Shown here piece by piece: positions 43,707 through 57,000 of a stretch of 64,000 nucleotides of DNA. This DNA is from Atrina japonica. Lineage: Eukaryota > Mollusca > Bivalvia > Pterioida > Pinnidae. The notes beneath the pieces were generated by a model. That model saw only the letters and a list, made by a program, of their open reading frames with translations, ran no database searches and was not told the origin of the DNA. The DNA lies in the NCBI GenBank assembly GCA_030159075.1, contig BROG01000554.1, forward strand, positions 197,001 to 261,000. The letters run 5' to 3'. The translations under genes and the position numbers were made by a program. Every line of letters begins with the position of its first letter. Position 1 is the stretch's first letter.

Positions 43707-44261
43707 GTTCTAGGAAACCAATATATTTTTTACTTGGCCTTACCTGAATAATTTTTTCGTTATTTTTGTATCTAAATACAAAAATAAACGGATTATTGTT
43801 CTCGATATCACTGGCTTATACATTTCATATTAACCAAAAAGCTGATTTTTAAATATATATATATATATTTGTGTATTTTAAAACAGGGTTTTCACAAATC
43901 GTTAGTTCATTATACAAACTTATACTAACTATAATCAGTGCTAGCTAGTAGCTATAGAAGAAGATGAATTTACATTGTGTTTAGAATTCTCTTCTTTCTT
44001 CCCGTAGAAGTATTTGACCCCCCCCAACCATTTAATTCCGCCATTGATGACTTTCACTTACATGTAAATATACATATGTATGACGTTCTTTTCATTTTAT
44101 TTTGCAAAATGCTAGATAGACTGCATATCCAGATATTTTTATACGTATATTGACTTACTTAAGCATTTTCAAAATTCAACACAGTTAGAAGTTGTTTTTT
44201 TTACCATGATTCAAATATCCATTTTTTAAGCCTTATGTGGTTTGCTGCATGTTTTTTCACT

Positions 44262-44351
44262 TTAACTCATCAACCCCTGAAAAACATGGACTTTTCTGTA
44301 AATTAATGATTAAGGCCAGTCCAAATGTATCTTTAAGGGTAAATGAGTTAA
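44262..44351 (+). repeat. TTAA-family short fold-back
   Basis: TTAACTCATCAACCCCTG to GGGTAAATGAGTTAA, 90 bp. Confidence 0.88.
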
Positions 44352-44884
44352 TGAAGAACCAGTGCAGCTAAAGCTCAGTCAGAGTGCCCAAATTTTGGTA
44401 GCTAATTTTTTGGTCGGAATGCAAAGCAAATACTATTCTATTTCTAACCTCTACCTGTCTGTGTCAATAATTTGGTCTAGCGGTTATGTTAAACTCTTTT
44501 GTGAGAAAACCATTGACTGTATCACAAGTATTATGTTGTAACTTCACTGAGACTGTCATATTTTTATCTTCACCCTTGACCTTTGAAATTCATTCACTTC
44601 GCTTCAGCAGTTTCTTGTTAGCTATATATACAGAATGTTGTAAATTTCAACATGTGTACCACTACAGAAATTGCCAAAGCACTGATGTTCTTTTTTCTAT
44701 GGCATTACATACATGTAGTGCAATTGACCCATTTCACAACTTGTTAACTCCGGTGCCAATATATTTTAATCAATAGATTTTCAACGTTTCATCAGATGAC
44801 AGACAAAAAATGATGAATGAAGCCTATTCTATGCCATAAATTGTTCACTCATAAGTTAAGGAAAACAATGTGCTTTCTTTGTTG

Positions 44885-45260
44885 TAAAGATTCTGATTGG
44901 CTGATAATACAATGCAAGTTTTTTACTATAATGTTCCTGATTGGCTGACAAAACCATACCAATCATTTGCATTGTATGGATGATGACTGGTTGATCAAAC
45001 GGTGCCAATTATTTTAAGTTTTACTAACTTCAACTGGTTAATAAAGTTATTCCAATCTTCTTTGGTTCAAAGATTATGATCAATTGATAAAACCAAGCCA
45101 CTACCAATTTTTGTGATTTTGACAAAAAAATTTCCAGTCTTGATCACTGCACCAATTCTGATTGGCTGTTAAAACCCATATGTCGGTCATCTCATGTGCA
45201 GTGATTCTGATTGGCTGATAAAACCATGTCAAATCTTTCTCAGATTCAGGGATTCTGGTC
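44885..45260 (+). repeat. Old degenerate array of CTGATTGGCTG units
   Basis: ATTCTGATTGGCTGATAA, then AACCATACCAAT and variants recur about every 60 bp (44890, 44937, 45157, 45201 clearest). Each unit carries an inverted CCAAT box. Much more decayed than the other arrays. Confidence 0.75.
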
Positions 45261-46364
45261 GACTGAGAAGACCTTTAGTGTTTAACATGTTAGATTCTGT
45301 TATTATGAGTCCTGTCATCAGATGGCATTGATTTGCGGACATGATGTAGTATCTGCCTTTCAAATTCACTCCAACAACCAGTGCGCTCTGTATTTTTGTT
45401 TTAACATATTTGAAATCAGAGATCTGTGCTTCACCTACCACTTGGGTTTGTTACTACTAATGGCAGTTATAAACATCAGAAGCTTCAGCTTTTTAACAGT
45501 ATCCAGATTTTTAAAGGTATTTTACACATGTAAAACAGGGATGTAAGTTTTCCTCAAGAAGAAATTCCTCCAAATTTTGCTGCAAAGTTAATTCTTTAAT
45601 TTTCCACCATTTAACAGTACCATTTTCCTCCCTTTTCACATTTGCAAAATTTGGTGGGGCAGAATAACCATCTGATTATCAAATTTTTCGGTTATGAAAG
45701 GCAGCACAGGAAATTAGTTTTATTACCCAATGGATAGACCTACCTATATAAATGGTGGCAAGAATGAGCAACTATTCTTTGTCCGTGTACATTGTATTTG
45801 GTTATGCTGCAGTACCCAAAAATAAAACTTATCCATTTCAAGTTAGGGGTCACGAGACCATTCCACCCCTCCGGATTATAAGAATTGGGACAATGTACAT
45901 GTCTTAGTTAAATTTTGAAAGGAATATAATAGGAATATTTTGTTTTTATCTATTGTTAATTTCCACACCTACTTAAAATGGATCAAATAGCTTTGGTTTG
46001 TTAGTTGGTAGGAGATCTGATTTATTGCTGTATCAAATTACAAATATTAAGGTTGCCTTTGATTCATATAAAGCCTTGCTTCATTGAACCAATCACTGGC
46101 TTAAATTTCACATAAAAAATATCTTGTATATTGTTTTCATGATGTGTGATTTTTACTATATATCTTTATACTAGAGTCTCCACACATGCATGGAAAACAG
46201 ATATATGATTTAGACTACATGTAGTATTTCAAGATGATATTTGCCATGTTTTCCCTAAAAAATAAAATGTGGTTAGAACAACATTCATCTTATCTTATTT
46301 GTTTACTTGTTCAATCATATTGATCAGGTGATTATTTTTAATAATGACATGAATAATTATTCAG
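45261..46364. other. Unassigned intergenic stretch
   Basis: No gene or clear repeat found; AATAAA-type hexamers occur at about 45816 and 46255-46265 but cannot be tied to a transcript. Confidence 0.5.
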
Positions 46365-47490
46365 AATAAAAGCTTACTCAACAGGATTCAGGATTCATGG
46401 TAAGGATTAACTTATCTGGATTCTTGACTCAAGATAAAAGTTATCTTGGTCAGATTCTTGTCCAAGGATAAGAGTTATTTCAGGTGGAATCTTGCTTAGG
46501 GATAAGGGTTAAAACTGGATTCCTATCTAAGAAAAAGATTAAGAAAGCTGGATTCTTAACTAAAGATAATGGTCATCTCAAAATGATTTTTTATTCAGGA
46601 TAAGGATTAACTAATATTGAGTTATCTCTGATGGATTGTTGTCTAGAGATAACGGTTAATTCGACTTGATTCCTGAATCATGATAAATGCCGACTCCTCT
46701 GGATTCTTTACTTAGGATGAGGAGCTGGATTCTTGACTCACAATAAGGGTTAACTCATTTGGCTTGTTGACTCTGGATAAGGTTGACTAAGCTGGATTCT
46801 GATTTCAACATAAGGGTTAACTCAGCTGGGTTCTGGACTTGATTCCTGATTCAGGATAAATGCTAGCTCCTCTGGATTCTTTACTTAGGATGAGGAGCTG
46901 GATTCTTGACTCACAATAAGGTTTAACTCATTTGGCTTGTTCACTCTGGATAAGGTTGACTCAGCTGGATTCTGATTTCAACATAAGGGTTAATTTAGCT
47001 GGATTCTTGATTTAGGACGAGGATTATTTCAGCTGGATTCTTGACTCAAGACAAGGGATTCCTGATTCAGGATAAGTGTTAACTCATCTAAAATTCTTGA
47101 CTTAGGATGAAAATTAACTAAGCTGGATTCCTGACTCAGGACTAAGCTGCACTCTTTGACACAGAAAAAGGGTTAACTCATTTGGATTGTTTACTAAGGA
47201 CAAGGTTGCCTCAGCTGGATTCTTATCTCATCAAAAGGGTTAACTCAGCTGGGTTCTGGACTTGAGATGAGAGTTATATAAGCTGAGCCAGGATAAGGAT
47301 TAACTCATTGATTCTAGTCAAAAGATAAGGATTCACTCAGCTGGATTCTTGACTCAATACGTGGGTTAACTTAGCTAGATTCTCATCTAAGGAAAAGCAT
47401 TAACTGGCCTGGATTCCTGACTGAGGATAAGGCGTTAACCTATCAGGATTCTTGTCTCAAGGTAAAGGGTTAACTGCTGGATATGATTCA
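46365..47490 (+). repeat. 36 bp minisatellite with about 180 bp higher-order copies
   Basis: Basic unit GGATTCTTGACTCAGGATAA, then GGGTTAACTCAGCT. Two long near-identical blocks start at about 46668 and 46848, a 180 bp or five-unit period. Confidence 0.93.
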
Positions 47491-49864
47491 GTAAAGGTGT
47501 TATATAAATAATAAGAATTGTGTATAATTTAAAACAAATCGTATATATCTTGGCATTTATTATATTTTAATGCAAATTCTTAATTAATATCAAGGCACTG
47601 TACAAGTCTAGCACAATGTACCGGTATGTGATCTGGTTTAGTTGTACACAAACAAAAAATAAATAAAATGTCACTCGAACTACACAAAGCATTAAAATAA
47701 ATAAAATTTAATGCTGAATTAAGCATTACCTATATATATCAGCAAAACACAAAAAATGAAGTTTTTCAGCTCAAATTCAGGAGGATTGCAAGACACTTAT
47801 TCCACATTTCATATTTGGCACAAAGGAATTTCTCTAATATCACTGCAATTCTTTTTCTATATTGTTTTAAATTAAAATGGATATAGATCTTATCAGTACA
47901 ATGATTGGTACACCAATACATAACACGTGTATAGTTCAGGATGTTCAATTGCATAAAATACCTGGTATAGATAAGTTAAATGAAGATATTAAGCAGTTCG
48001 TTTAAATAATCCACAATACTGTATCATTTCCAATAATTAAGATTAATATACTAAATAATGATACATGAAATAAAACATACCACATCAAATAATTTTCTAC
48101 TTACATTTAAGTTTTAATTTTATGATTTGTACATTTTTCAGGGATCGATAACCATTTTACTATAAGTGGAATTTTGAACAAGACGCAAATTTTTAGCCTT
48201 TTGTCCTTAAAAAAAACCGTAATTTTAGCAAAAAATAATTAAGGCAATTTTTATGATTCCAAACAAAAAACTAAACAAGGAATAAATTCTTAGCAATCTC
48301 AAAATTTTCACTAATAATGCAAAACTGAATCCTCGCTCAAAACTATATGGTACCATAGTTATACATGTTTTAACTTTAAGAATATTACTCATTTTAAACC
48401 ATAACTTGGACATAATCATATATCTAGTTGTTTCTTACAATAATTACATTAAAATCATATTTCATATAAAAATGTCATGTTAAAATGGGTGGAAGTCAGC
48501 TACTGAATATTTACCATACACATTTCACCTAATATATAGGAACATAAAAACAATTATGCCCATGTATAGCTTTTATTTGTCATTGTACATCAAGTACAAG
48601 TGATAAAAGTAGACAAAATCAAAATAACAATTTTAGAAAACACAGTTAACACAGTTAACTCTTTAAAGTAAACCCTTTCTGTCACTGAAATGTATAGACT
48701 CTCAAAACATATGGTCTCTACAAAGAGGTTTCATTCAAAGAATTTTAAAATTATTTAACAAAACGACAGGTGATTGTTCATGAAAGTGGTCTCTCAAGAC
48801 AGGTTTTACTGTACTGATGCTCTCAAAAAAGGATAATACTTTAATAGACATGTTTTGATTTCAGGTCAAAGGTCACAACATAACAATGGGAGAATTTATA
48901 ATTACAAAATTTAAGCCACATCATTTTGGACCCAGAAGAATTTACCAATGTTGCAAATTTCACCACATACAGGCCAATAGATACAGATAGAAAATTATAT
49001 ACTCTAGATTTTTAGACTCCAATATTGATAGCAAGATATTCTTTGACTATCCACTTTTTTAATAAAACATTAAAACATATCATGCAAAAAACAAAAATAT
49101 ATACTGGTATTTGCATATTGTTATTATTTTATGTAAACACTTTTTTATGCGAAAGTACATGTACTTTGATGTCAGGGCATAAATGAATACAATGAAAACT
49201 CACTATTACGACAACCTAACTGACTGGCAAAAAGTGATAGTTGAGGTGGTCTCTTAAGTGAAGGTTTGGACTTAAATGTACAGTCAAACTTACTTATATG
49301 GAACCCCATTACATTGAAATCCTGCTTTATTTGAAATTATTTCTATTCCTGGGCCCAAGGTTTTTATTGCCATTATATCCCTGGTTATTTTGAAATCCCT
49401 GTTTATATGAGAGAAAATTCATTTGCCTTCCATTTCAATACATCTGGGGTTAAACTGTATTTAATATTATTTAGAATTTTTTTTAAAAGAACTCTATGGT
49501 CTGAAATGAGGAAGTCTCATAACCATGGTGATCTATGGGCGTATAACAAAGTTGATGTCAACAAAAATTAGCAAGTGTGTACTAGAGGGGACATCTCAAA
49601 ACAATTACTGTCAGGAAGTATTTATCAAATTTTTTAATTTTTCACAATGAAAAAGTTTGGAATGTATATTTGTGTAATCTGTGAAAATTAACATCTTACA
49701 AAACAAATATTACATGCAGTTTTGTAAAATTACCACTTAAATTCAATGTATAATGTCATTGTTTTCCGAAATTGTCAAAACACAGATAATGACATTAGAT
49801 CATGTTAATGACCGTGATGAAATAAAAATGTAAAAATAAAATAAAATAAAACTATAATGCAAAT
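47491..49864. other. Intergenic stretch with MITE remnants
   Basis: No gene seen. A GGGGCATTAG-family fragment lies at about 48495-48655 and a mariner-like fold-back at about 48667-48816 ending AAGACAGGTTTTACTGTAC. Confidence 0.55.
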
Positions 49865-51610
49865 CCTTGCTACCATGTACACATCACTGACAGATTTGAC
49901 ATACACATCACTGACAGACTTGACATACACATCACTGACAGATTTGACATACACATCACTGAAAGACTTGACATACACGTCACTGAAAGACTTGACACAC
50001 GTCAGTGACAGACTTGACATACACATCACTTAGACTTGACATACACGTCACTGACAGACTTGACATACACATCACTGAGACTTGACATACACGTCACTGA
50101 CAGACTTGACACACACATCACTGACAGACTTGATATACATATCACTGACAGACTTGACATACACATCACTGAGACTTGACATACACATCACTGACAGACT
50201 TGGCATACACATCACTGACAGATTTGACATACACATCACTGACAGACCTCACATACACATCACTGAGAGATTTGATGTACATATAACCGACGGATTTGAC
50301 ATACACATCACTGCCAGACACATCAGTGACAGACTTAACATACACATCGCTGAGAGATTTGACATACACATCACTGACAGACTTGACATACACGTCACTG
50401 AAAGACTTGACACACATCAGTGACAGACTTGACATACACATCACTGACAGACTTGGCATACACATCACTGACAGATTTGACATACACATCACTGACAGAC
50501 CTCATATACACATCACTGAGAGATTTGATGTACATATAACCGACGGATTTGACATACACATCACTGCCAGACACATCAGTGACAGACTTAACATACACAT
50601 CGCTGAGAGATTTGACATACACATCACTGACAGACCTCACATACACATCACTGAGAGATTTGATGTACATATAACCGACGGATTTGACATACACATCACT
50701 GCCAGACACATCAGTGACAGACTTAACATACACATCGCTGAGAGATTTGACATACACATCACCGACAGACTTTACATACACGTCACTGAAAGACTTGACA
50801 TACACGTCACTGAAAGACTTGACACACATCAGTGACAGACTTGACATACACATCACTGACAGACTTGGCATACACATCACTGACAGATTTGACATACACA
50901 TCACTGACAGACCTCATATACACATCACTGACAGATTTGATGTACATATAACCGACGGATTTGACATACACATCACTGCCAGACACATCAGTGACAGACT
51001 TAACATACACATCGCTGAGAGATTTGACATACACATCACTGACAGACTTGACATACACGTCACTGAAAGACTTGACATACACGTCACTGAAAGACTTGAC
51101 ACACATCACTGACAGACTTGGCATACACATCACTAAGACTTGACATACACGTCACTGACAGACTTGACATACACATCACTGAGACTTGACATACACGTCA
51201 CTGACAGACTTGACACACACGTCACTGACAGACTTGATATACATATCACTGACAGACTTGACATACACATCACTGAGACTTGACATACACATCACTGACA
51301 GATTTGACATAGATGTCAGTGACAGACTTGACATACACATCACTGACAGACTTGATATACACATCACTGACAAATTGATATTCACATACTGACATATATA
51401 TCACTCACATACACATAACTGACAGACTTATATATCAAAGACAATTTGATGTACACGGCACTGACAGACCTGACATACACATCACTGACAGATTGATATT
51501 CACGTACTGACATATATATCACTCACATACACATAACTGACAGACTAATATATCAATGACAGACTTGATGGCACTGACATAGACATCACTGACAAGCTCA
51601 ACATGGACAT
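49865..51610 (+). repeat. 24 bp satellite array with higher-order structure, 1.75 kb
   Basis: The unit is TGACAGACTTGACATACACATCAC (split TGACAGACTTGA / CATACACATCAC), 8 codons, so ORFs run on both strands. A variant block containing ATATAACCGACGGATTTGAC and GCCAGACACATCAGTG recurs at about 50283, 50536, 50671 and 50948, giving higher-order copies of about 135-277 bp. Confidence 0.96.
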
Positions 51611-52373
51611 CACTCAAAGGTTAGTCAGGACATCTCTTCTTCAGAAGTTGTATACATAAAGAGAACAAAATGTGTTTACTTAAGTCATACATGCACTTTC
51701 TCATATCCCATAACTCAATCTGGCAAGCACTGCTGAATGTTAGCCATAATCAAAATCTAATGAGATATCATAAACATAAAACAACATATCAAATTCGGTT
51801 ACAATTAGAGAAAAGAAAGTTACTTGACAGAAATCAAAATGTTGCTAAGATACAAACAGAGAGATCAAAATTAATATATTACTCTTTGATCTCAGAGACA
51901 TTTTAACTCAACAGTGTTCATCTTGGTGTCGACAGGTAAAGTTAGATTGGAAATACCAAAACAATAACATTCAGGGTCGTTCTCTGAATAATAAAAGCCT
52001 GGGATCTTTATTTTTAATTTTGAAATTTCTATAAAGCTTCCTTCAAAATAGTTTTGTTTTGTTCAATTTCTTTTAATCTTGCTTTGCATCATTTTTTGCA
52101 ATTTCTTTTGACACTTTCCGTCCAATAGTTTTGGAAGTCCTTTTTTGGCTTTCTATTTGATAGTTTAAGTAGATGAAATTTTGAGACTAGATCTAATTGA
52201 ATGAAATATTATACATATACAACCATTCAGTTTTTGGAAATACAACAAAATAAAGAAGTTTCATATTGGAAAAAAAAAACAAGAACAAAAAACAACCACA
52301 CTTGAAACCTGACAGTTTAAGTTCAGATACATGTAGTTCTGACTTGAAAAATGAAATATTTGATAAAAGAATG
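51611..52373 (-). other. 3'UTR and flank of the minus-strand gene
   Basis: AT-rich, no coding signal. It holds the candidate AATAAA at 52008-52013. The 78-codon plus-strand ORF at 51670 has no supporting features. Confidence 0.5.
52008..52013 (-). promoter_or_regulatory. Candidate polyadenylation signal of the minus-strand gene
   Basis: AATAAA on the minus strand, about 360 bases past the stop, followed downstream by T-rich sequence. It is a reasonable 3'UTR length, but not proven. Confidence 0.45.
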
Positions 52374-54013
52374 TCAATGTAAATAATTATTTTTGTGTTT
52401 CCGAGGACAATCATAAGACAGATGACTTTCTGATCCACAAACAGTACAAATTTTTTTTCCAGGATTCCATCTACGTTTCTCATTATTATTGTTTATTAAT
52501 GACTGGTTGTTTGTACCAGATGAAGTCTTTGAATCAGAGCCACTCTTACTGGGTTTAACGTTACTTGTTGCAGTATTATCATTGTCTGAACTTTCAGTTT
52601 CCCACTGTACGTCATCGTAATCATCAAACTCATCATCATCATCATCGTCGTCATAATCATCATGAGTAACAAGAGCACTCATTACTGACAAGTCATTAGC
52701 ACCTTTTTTTGAAACATGTTTATGTGGACTTGATGTCTTTTGCTCCTTCTTAATTTCATCCTCTTCATCCATTGAAAACCAGTCATTAATCTGTCTTTCT
52801 TTTGAAGTACCTGGATCTTTTTTCACTTCTAAAACTGTGGACGAAGGACTTGATTTCTTTTGCTCTTTCGTAATTTCATGCTTATCCTCTTCATCCATAG
52901 AAAACCAATCATTAATCTGTCTTTCTTTTGAAGTACCTGGATCTTTTTTCACTTCTAAAACTGTGGACGAAGGAATTGATGTCTCTTGCTCTTTCGTAAT
53001 TTCATGATTATCTTCTTCATCCATAGAAAACCAATCATTAATCTGTCTTTCTTTTGAAGTACCAAGGTCTTTTTTCATTTCTAAAACAGTGGACGAACGA
53101 CTTTTTGCTTTCACATCTTCCAGAACCTCTCCCTCCATGGAAAACCAGTCAGTTACACTTCTTGATTTCCCAGGTTTCCCATGCAAGTCTGATGTGTGAT
53201 CACAGCTAGATTTAGAACGGACTGATTTTTTCGTTCCAATCTTTGTATATTTTGATTTGGTTTCCTTGGAAGTAGTCGTTCCGGGATTTTGGGATGTATC
53301 TGTTTTCGGGCTAAGGCTTGAAAGCCACTCATCTGTAATATCCCTCAGAGACATGCCTTTATTTGTAACCGAAGAATTCACACTTTGTTGATGAGGCACT
53401 GATGGTAACCGTGGATATGGATCCTGAACTTCTGTCATACCAGACATCACATTTCCAACATTATTTTTCTCTTTTGCAGTACCTCTGCCTTTGACCTTTT
53501 TCTTTTTTTCATCACATTTTAGGCCAACATGATTGGCCCAAGAGAGTGAAGACAAATCATCTGATTGGTCACGTTTTTCTTTCAGCGATTGATTCTTGGA
53601 ATGTGATTGATTGTGATCTCCTTTATCTAATGGTTCATTTATCTTGTCAGACTGTTTATAAACCATATCAAATGATTTTTCTGAGAAAGGATTTGAATTT
53701 TCTGTGGTGTTTTTGAATTTGTATTCATCAGGTGTGAAATATGCACTGCTATTTATCGATGTGTTACTTTGGAATGACTGTGGGGTTATCAGCACATTTG
53801 AGGCTGACAGAGACAAAGGAACCTCATCTGGGGATGGCCAGTCAGGAATCTGTTGTCCTTCCAAAATTCGAGCTGTCCAGTCCGGAATTTTAGGTTCTAA
53901 AAGTGACGGCCACTCTCTTTGTGATATATTTGTATTAGAATTATTGCGTGCTACTTTTGGTGTCGAAAACCCTGGTGGTACTGGCACACTTCTGGATGAA
54001 GAGCCTGGAGAAC
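52374..54013 (-). CDS. Minus-strand gene, terminal exon: tryptophan-motif region and CCHC knuckle
   Basis: The acceptor is TTACATTTCAG before 54013; the stop TGA is at 52376-52374. It encodes residues 253-798. Visible along it: REWPSLLEPKIPDW and QQIPDWPSPDE near the start; LSSLSWANH; DEWLSSLSP; a degenerate VTDWFSMEGE; three near-identical 42-residue units each with INDWFSMDEED; an Asp run (DDYDDDDDDDEFDDYDD) with VQWETESSDN; and the knuckle CTVCGSESHLSYDC with basic flanks. The repeated acidic-flanked Trp motifs in a disordered region recall short linear motifs that dock to a folded partner; the partner is unknown. The single 1640-base coding exon contrasts with the short exons upstream. 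Confidence 0.93.
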
Positions 54014-57000
54014 CTGAAATGTAAATGTGTTAAATAAATTTCCAAAGTTTGAAAAAATCGTTTTTGAGAAAATGACTATCCAAGTTTGTTGTTAAACATG
54101 ATGAAAGATCAACAAAGAGATAAAACAAGAATATCAGTAAAACTGCATCAAACCAATGAATAACTCCATGAGATACAAAACTTATGTTTTTGAATGTCTG
54201 TCCAAAGGACGGATAAATGGTCTAGGAAATATGACCTTGGATGGACAAACAGACATATGAATGGACAGAGAAATTGTACAAAATAAAATACTTTCATCTA
54301 TTTTTAACGTTATAACTTCTATACAAAAATAAATTCTTTTATCATTTCTTCATTCAAATCTAAAGTTGTAATCTCATACTTTAATATAGCCGTTGTGGTG
54401 TTCACCACGACGAGCTTCTGAGCAACACAATTTATAGCATTTGCCCAAAAGTTTCTGTCCCAAGGAACATATGGATTAATGGTCCAAGAAATATGAGCTC
54501 AGATGGGACGGATGGACAAACAAATGGATGAACAGAAAGGATATTGGTCTAAATGTTTTATCTTACCACAAATTTGTTTGTAAAATGATCATAAAATGTT
54601 GATAAATTGTTGATATAAAAGCCTTTCCCAATATTTTAGGGATATATGCTGAATGACAATGACCATTCAGAAATGACATTGAGTGACCTTTTTCACAAAG
54701 TCCCTGTCCCAAGGTACATTTGTATGAAATATGATTAAATTCTGATTAACGGTCAATGAGATAGGTTGAAATAAAGGCCTTTCCCAATATTTTAAGGATA
54801 TGTTCTGAATGACCTTGACAATTCAGAAATGACCTTGAGTGACCTTTGTACAAAGTCCATGTCCCATGAAACATTTGTGTGAACAATGATAAGATTCTAA
54901 TAAAGTTTCTGTGACATGAGACCTTTCCCAATATATTAGGGATATTTGCTGAGTGACCATGATTGAAGAAATGACTTTGAGCGACCTTTGCCTAGAAGTT
55001 CGTGTCCCAAAAACATTTGTGCGAAATATGATAAAATTCTGATAAACGGTTTTGGATATGAGCTTTAACAGACAGACAGGCAGGCATGAAAACAACTATG
55101 TGCTCTACCAACATTTTTCGAGGAGCATTAACTACTTTTCATTCATACATACTGGTCTCGCGGTACCAGTTATTGAACAATTTCAACACTTAATAATTTT
55201 GGTGTAATTAATATCAAACCTTTTTGTTTATTGTTTCCCCTGAAAAGAACTAAAGAACATCTTATAGCTACATTGTAAGCAGTATTGTTTAACATTCTTG
55301 CAATCATTTTGATTCTATCAGTATTTTGTAGGACACAGTGAGGTTGAGAAAATCAGATGACTTATTGAATTGAATTTGGGTTTGTGATTTATGGTACTGA
55401 GCAAAGTGTGGTCACTCAACCTTGACATTTGATAAACATTTATAGAAGTCCTCCACTATTACTCTTTTTGAGATATGCTCGAGAAACAATTAAATTGGTA
55501 ATTTTGTTTTGTGTTTCCATGGTAACAGGAAAAATATCAAAATTGAAAATTTCACAAAAGCAAAAGGTACTGAAATGCATCAAGGTGATGTGTACATGAC
55601 ATTTAAATAAAGTATTCCTGGGGAGATTTTGAGTCTTTCACTGAAAACCATGAAATGGTTATTTTACCTCTGTATTTCCATTGTAACAGGAAGAAAACTG
55701 AAAATGAAAACTCTACTTTATCCCCAAACAACTCTGTTGGACAGGGGGATAATAAACAGATGCATCCAAGACAACTAGGGATTATGAAGCACCTTACACA
55801 GAAATGACAAACCTGGGTCTACAATTCCGATATTTTTCATGGACTTGCCATAACTTTTCTAATAAATGGAAAATGCATGAAGAATATTTACCTGAGACAG
55901 GTGAAGCAGCAGGGTCTGTCTGACATGATTTTTCTTTATACTCTGTGATTTCAGTGAAAGGAGCAGGTAGTCTTTGTGAAGGTAAAGCACCTGCATTATT
56001 TGCAGGACATCGAAATGTATCAATATATACATCAAGCAGCTTCGATCTTATATTCCTGTTGAAAAAACAAATATCTAACATTAATAAGAGTAAATTTCCT
56101 AAGATTTTCCAAGGCCATTTTGGAATCCAGATACAGGACCTATTTCCAATGCAAAAGTGGCTGGTATACCCAGTTTAGAGTTTCAAAATAAAGAATAAGT
56201 ATTTTCAAACAAATGCCTCAAATTTAAGTTTTTCTGTGTTAATTAAAATGTTGTATTCCCCCTCAATTTTTTTGGACCCTGCACCCAGAATATGGGAGGT
56301 AGGAAAATCACTGATTTCTCAAGTTCATTTACATAAATCTCGATATCACTTAAGAGTCAGAATTTACTTTACTTCAGCTATTCCTGAAATCTGATTGACT
56401 AGGCAGGTCAGGTTAAGAATATTCCCAGACTTAAGAATATGCAAACTGACTTTTAGTTACCATTATGAGGTTCATCTGTATAAAAGATAAAACTAAATAT
56501 GTAAAAGTGGTACCATCATACAATGCAAAACATCACAGCAAAAATCTTAAAAAAAAACTTTTGCACTGTTTTAGCTTAAATACTCTGCATCCCTACATAT
56601 GATCACTGTTACTCTCAGATAATCTCAGGTTGATTTTTATTAACCCATTCACCCCTAAAGACACATTTGGACCAGCCTATATCATTGATTTACAGAAGAG
56701 TGCATTGTTTTTCAGGGGTTGATCAGTTAAACAGATTCCCTGTTTGGCTTCACATTTGGTAAAGGTATATGGCTTAAAATGTCTTGCTGAAGTTTTGGAC
56801 TAAACATTTAGAAAGATTTTAGCTACATGGATGTATGCTTTTGGTTTGCTCTATATATAAATTTTGGAGGAAATTTTGGCTACATGAATTCATGCTTATA
56901 AATTTTGGAGGGAATTTTGGCTAAATGAATTCATGCTGTTAAAGGCTTTTCATTTAATTTATATGATTTTAGGCTGAACAAATTTGCTGTTGATTTTGGG

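Larger units (their letters stand above)
42427..44880. other. Convergent intergenic or distal 3'UTR sequence
   Basis: No gene seen. It contains an AATAAA at 42870-42875, an inverted repeat at 42960-43180, a CRE at 43699-43706 and a TTAA fold-back at 44262-44351. Confidence 0.5.

Noticed and set aside
50082..51143. Long overlapping ORFs on both strands (up to 179 codons)
   Set aside because: Product of a 24 bp unit that lacks stops; identical motifs appear in three frames.
52407..52448. Retrotransposon gag based on the CCHC knuckle
   Set aside because: The knuckle lies at the end of an eight-exon cellular gene with consistent splice phases and no pol.
55513..55526. RFX/X-box-like palindrome GTTTCCATGGTAAC as a promoter
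   Set aside because: It sits within diverged repeat copies in an intron; a similar CCATGG palindrome occurs at 35062 in another repeat, so it is probably repeat-derived.
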